Of a stretch of DNA of 64,000 nucleotides, positions 61,355 through 64,000 are shown piece after piece; positions within the stretch are counted from its first letter, which is position 1, and every line of letters starts with the position of its first letter. The DNA comes from Clostridium_AM sp900759715. GTDB taxonomy: Bacteria > Bacillota > Clostridia > Clostridiales > Clostridiaceae. Under the pieces are notes generated by a model, which worked only from the letters and a program-made list of their open reading frames with translations, was not told where the DNA came from and ran no database searches. The position numbers and the translations under genes were made by a program. Location of the stretch: positions 80,985-144,984 of the forward strand of contig CAAEXF010000007.1 in the NCBI GenBank assembly GCA_900759715.1. Reading direction: 5' to 3'.

Positions 61355-61515
61355 AGGCATCTGAAAGAAAATAGCAAGTCAAAGATGCGACGGATATTTT
61401 GTGCCAGACAAGGAAGCGGGTTCCGCAGATAGTGAACCCTATCTAAGGGTTCTGCTGACGCAGTATGGCTCAAAATAGACTAGTATACTGACTAGTTATT
61501 TTTTTGAAGATGCCT
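61355..61515. repeat. R1 long palindromic element downstream of methyltransferase 2
   Basis: This 161-bp copy has terminal inverted repeats AGGCATCTGAAAGAAAATA and the complement of AGGCATCTTCAAAAAAATAA. A nested stem TATTTTGTGCCA/TGGCTCAAAATA encloses a variable centre with repeated GGGTTC/GAACCC blocks. It has the same orientation as the copy at 52027, so the pair brackets the 9-kb methyltransferase segment. Flanking TTA/TAA bases suggest a short target duplication. Confidence 0.78.
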
Positions 61516-61523
61516 TAAGTTAA

Positions 61524-61554
61524 TAAAAAAAATTCCACATGTTGTACATGTGGA
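61524..61554 (-). terminator. Minus-strand terminator-like hairpin
   Basis: TCCACATG (61534-61541) and CATGTGGA (61547-61554) form an 8-bp stem. On the minus strand it is followed by a T-run (61524-61532). No minus-strand gene ends here, so it may mark the end of an unannotated antisense or small RNA. Confidence 0.5.
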
Positions 61555-61556
61555 GG

Positions 61557-62183
61557 GGAAGTGAAAGGGGTATCATTAGAGGAAACAAATTTATATTTTA
61601 TATGTAGCTTCCTCATATATCAAAATTGAGAAATTTTAACGTTTTGAAATTCATTTTTCAAAATATTTTTAGTTAATTTGATAAAGCATTATATTAGGAC
61701 AAAATTTAACTAAAAATTGACATTGAAGTTATTTATTATTAAAATAATAGCAAAAAAACTAATGTAAGTCAATAAAAAATAATATTATTACTAAATAATA
61801 AAAAAAGTGAATGCATAAGTATACAAATTCAATGGGAAAAATAACATAAATCGACAGAGGTTATAATAATTAATAGGATTTCAAAACAAAAAAATGAATT
61901 ATTTAAAAATGACAAATTGTTGTTTTTTGAAAATTTTCAATAATATTTTTGAAAATTGCAAAAAATATACTATTATATTTATTATTTTTAAATAAAATAG
62001 TACATTTATATTTTAGCTAATATTTATTCGATGACCACCGCTCTTCAAATAGGTTTCAATAAATTGAACAATTTACTTAGAAACAATTATTGAATGTTCG
62101 AATTGTAACGAATATTAACTGGAAAAATATTTGTATGATAAATACAGTTAAGAACATTATAATTAAAAAAACTATAAAATATA
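61557..62183. other. Gene-less A/T-rich stretch upstream of the purine permease
   Basis: No frame with a ribosome binding site was found on either strand over about 625 bp. A GAGGAA...TTCCTC inverted repeat lies at about 61580-61616. An ATTCGAACATT-like sequence (complement at about 62092-62103) loosely resembles a PurR box. Base composition is extremely A/T-rich. An untranslated minus-strand RNA ending at 61524 is possible. Confidence 0.4.
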
Positions 62184-62212
62184 TTGACTTTGTATTTATG
62201 TGATGTTAATAT
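62184..62212 (+). promoter_or_regulatory. Sigma-A promoter of the guanine-riboswitch transcript
   Basis: TTGACT (62184-62189), 17 bases, TAATAT (62207-62212), about 30 bp upstream of the aptamer. Confidence 0.75.
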
Positions 62213-62242
62213 ATGAAGTATAAAAATGAAATAAATTAATTC

Positions 62243-62311
62243 GTCCGTATAATCTTGATAATATGGTTCAAGAGTTTCTACCAGAGTACCGTAAATCTCT
62301 GACTATGGGTG
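62243..62311 (+). promoter_or_regulatory. Purine riboswitch aptamer, guanine/hypoxanthine type
   Basis: The consensus is complete: CCGTATAATCTTGATAATAT-type P1/P2 entry, loop L2 around ATATGG, J2/3 TTTCTACC, P3 with loop CCGTAAA, and J3/1 with GACTATGGG. The base that pairs with the ligand is C (62303), as in guanine-sensing riboswitches; adenine sensors have U. It controls the purine permease through the terminator at 62341. Confidence 0.95.
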
Positions 62312-62340
62312 GATCCGTTTAAACTATTATACTAATTATT

Positions 62341-62388
62341 AGAGTTTCTAATTCGGATTTGCTCAAGATTCGAATTGGGAGCTTTTTT
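62341..62388 (+). terminator. Riboswitch-controlled intrinsic terminator
   Basis: A fully paired 15-bp stem (62341-62355 with 62371-62385, four G-U pairs) is followed by seven T. It is the expected expression platform: guanine binding should favour this hairpin and stop transcription before the permease gene. Confidence 0.9.
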
Positions 62389-62405
62389 TATTGGAGGGAA
62401 AAACA

Positions 62406-63842
62406 ATGTATATGGAAAAGCCTAGACATGAAGACGAAAAAAAATCATTTTTAGACTCATTTTTTAAACTATCAGAAAATAACACTAATGTAAAAACAGA
62501 AATAGTTGCGGGAATAACTACATTTATTACAATGGCTTATATTATTTTTGTTAATCCAAGTATATTGATGCAAGCAGGAATGAACTCACAGGGACTTATG
62601 GGAGATGCTGCTGTTAAAGCTGGGATTTCAGCAATAAATGACCCTGTTGTTGCTTCTGTTTTTGGTGCAACATGTATAGCAGCTGCAATAGGTACTTTAG
62701 TAATGGCACTTTATGCTAATCTACCATTTGCACAGGCGCCAGGAATGGGGCTTAATGCATTCTTCACATATAGCGTATGTTTAACTTTAGGTTATACATG
62801 GCAGCAAGCCTTAGCGGCAGTATTTGTATCAGGAATACTTTTTATAATAATAACAGTAACGTCAATCAGAGAAAAAATAGTAGATGCACTTCCACATAAT
62901 TTAAAACTTGCTATCTCAGGCGGTATAGGACTTTTTATAGCTCTTATAGGACTTAAAAGTGGAGGTATAATAGTTGCTAATCCAGCAACCTTAGTTGGAT
63001 TTGGAAAGTTTACAGATCCTCACGCAATTGTAACACTTATAGGAATTGTTATAACAGGAATATTAATGTCAAGAGGGGTTAAAGGGTCTATACTTATAGG
63101 GATAATATTAACTACTATTGTAGGAATACCTTTAGGAATAACTCATCTTGCTGGTATAAAAGTAATAAGTGCACCACCATCATTAGCACCTACTTTCTTT
63201 GCCTTTGATTTTAAAGGACTTTTAAAGCTTGGTGAAGCAGGTATGCTGGGAGCTTTCACAAGTTTAGTTATGGTTGTATTAACTTTCAGTTTAGTAGATT
63301 TATTTGACACTATAGGAACATTAGTTGGAACAGCGCAAAAAGCAAAAATGCTAGACAAAGATGGAAGAGTTAAAAACATGAACAAGGCTCTTTTATCAGA
63401 TGCTTTAGCTACTACATTTGGTTCTATAATGGGAACAAGTACAGTAGTTACTTACGTAGAATCTACATCAGGTATATCAGAAGGCGGAAGAACAGGACTT
63501 ACATCCCTTACAACAGGAATTCTATTCATACTAGCATTATTCTTTGGAGGATTAGTAGGTGTGGTCCCAGCAGAAGCTACGGCACCGGCACTTGTAATTG
63601 TTGGAGTACTAATGATGGGTGCTGTTACAAAGATAAACTTCGAAGACTTTACAGAAGCGCTTCCAGCATTCTTTACAATAGCTATTATGCCTTTTAGCTA
63701 CAGTATAGCAAATGGTATTGCAGCAGGAATAATTTTTTATCCAATAGTAAAATTAGTAACAGGAAAACATAAAGAGGTTAATCCAATAGTTTATATATTA
63801 GCACTATTATTTATAATTAGATTTGTACTATTACCAGAATAG
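62406..63842 (+). CDS. Guanine/hypoxanthine permease (NCS2/AzgA family)
   Basis: This 478-residue membrane protein has about 12-14 helices and AzgA/PbuG-type motifs: EIVAGITTFITMAYIIFVNPSIL, APGMGLNAFFTYSVCL, LVDLFDTIGTLVGTAQKAKMLD and GTSTVVTYVESTSGISEGGRTGLT. It imports hypoxanthine and guanine, matching the guanine riboswitch in its leader. GGAGGG at 62393-62398 supports ATG 62406; ATG 62412 is a close alternative. PbuG and PbuO cannot be separated on sequence alone, so no symbol is given. An R3 element follows the stop codon. Confidence 0.94.
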   Translation: MYMEKPRHEDEKKSFLDSFFKLSENNTNVKTEIVAGITTFITMAYIIFVNPSILMQAGMNSQGLMGDAAVKAGISAINDPVVASVFGATCIAAAIGTLVMALYANLPFAQAPGMGLNAFFTYSVCLTLGYTWQQALAAVFVSGILFIIITVTSIREKIVDALPHNLKLAISGGIGLFIALIGLKSGGIIVANPATLVGFGKFTDPHAIVTLIGIVITGILMSRGVKGSILIGIILTTIVGIPLGITHLAGIKVISAPPSLAPTFFAFDFKGLLKLGEAGMLGAFTSLVMVVLTFSLVDLFDTIGTLVGTAQKAKMLDKDGRVKNMNKALLSDALATTFGSIMGTSTVVTYVESTSGISEGGRTGLTSLTTGILFILALFFGGLVGVVPAEATAPALVIVGVLMMGAVTKINFEDFTEALPAFFTIAIMPFSYSIANGIAAGIIFYPIVKLVTGKHKEVNPIVYILALLFIIRFVLLPE

Positions 63843-63859
63843 TTATGAAGTGGAAACTT

Positions 63860-64000
63860 GAATCAGATGGGGTTTCAAACTCCACCTGATTCTTAGTTGA
63901 ACGAATCCAGGGACGTAGCCGCTATTTACTCCCTCTTTGAGAAAAGCAGATATCCCAAATCTGTGATTTGGTGATAGTCGCTTTCACAGAGTGCGAGGGA
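63860..64000 (+). ncRNA. R3 candidate structured RNA element downstream of the permease (cut by window end)
   Basis: Hairpin A (GAATCAGATGG with CCACCTGATTC, 63860-63892) is followed by the same 31-nt core as in the lgt copy (63893-63923). An R2-type hairpin CCCAAATC-TGT-GATTTGG and the CTTTCACAGAGTGCGA segment come next. The long-range stem begins (CTCCCTC, near 63930) and its partner GAGGGA is the last sequence in the window. Hairpin arms differ from the lgt copy, but pairing is kept. Confidence 0.55.

Noticed and set aside
61530..61630. Minus-strand frame of about 33 codons beginning MRKLHIKYKF
   Set aside because: It runs through the terminator hairpin and has no adequate Shine-Dalgarno; an untranslated RNA or nothing is more likely.
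62092..62103. PurR-box-like sequence upstream of the purine permease
   Set aside because: The match is partial, single, and far from the -35; the guanine riboswitch already explains purine control.

Overview
The window is a low-GC chromosomal segment from an endospore-forming, anaerobic Firmicute, most likely Clostridium sensu stricto. The evidence is the strongly A/T-rich coding with AGA/ATA-heavy codon use, purine-rich Shine-Dalgarno sites before nearly every gene, sporulation genes (gpr, spoIIP, yqfC, yqfD, a CotS-like coat gene), pyruvate phosphate dikinase, and the conserved block lepA-hemW-hrcA-grpE-dnaK-dnaJ-prmA-rsmE-mtaB. I cannot name the species from sequence alone.

Layout. 1-5.7 kb: a minus-strand oligopeptide ABC transporter operon (oppBCDFA) with a lipoprotein binding subunit. 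6.3-12 kb: a P-type ATPase-like protein with damaged catalytic motifs, a short ComEC and HolA, converging on rpsT. 12.4-15.3 kb: spore genes gpr and spoIIP plus a small membrane protein. 15.4-28.7 kb: translation, heat-shock and tRNA/rRNA modification genes, with a CIRCE operator before hrcA, then HIT, rpsU and a frameshifted yqeY. 28.7-36.6 kb: yqfC-yqfD-pgpH-ybeY-dgkA(PAP2 fusion)-cdd-era-recO. 37-40.4 kb: a CcpN-like regulator beside ppdK. 40.5-51 kb: CotS-like protein, dgt, dnaG-rpoD, trmK, nif3-like, zinc-ribbon coiled-coil protein, RNase P RNA, a TSUP transporter and lgt. 52-61.2 kb: two paralogous solitary N6-adenine DNA methyltransferases resembling CamA of Clostridioides difficile, separated by htrA, marR-MATE and a metallophosphoesterase. 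62-63.8 kb: a guanine riboswitch controlling a purine permease.

The least expected content is intergenic. At least four families of repeated, foldable sequences recur. (R1) Palindromic AGGCAT...ATGCCT elements occur at 12435, 13562, 22674, 46152, 52027 and 61355. (R2) Short hairpin units beginning AAGCAG occur, often in tandem, directly upstream of the ATPase, rpsU and dnaG. (R3) A larger structured element with an identical 31-nt core lies downstream of lgt and of the purine permease and contains an R2 hairpin. (R4) A 243-bp GGACAATTGACAG-type inverted-repeat element sits between lepA and hemW. Several stems show paired compensatory changes between copies, so the folds appear to be under selection.

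The main candidates for new biology are the R2/R3 structured RNA family, the paired CamA-like methyltransferases bracketed by R1 copies, and the intact but catalytically eroded P-type ATPase. No tRNA, rRNA operon, prophage, complete insertion sequence or CRISPR array was seen. All motif and homology statements come from reading the sequence; no database search was run.
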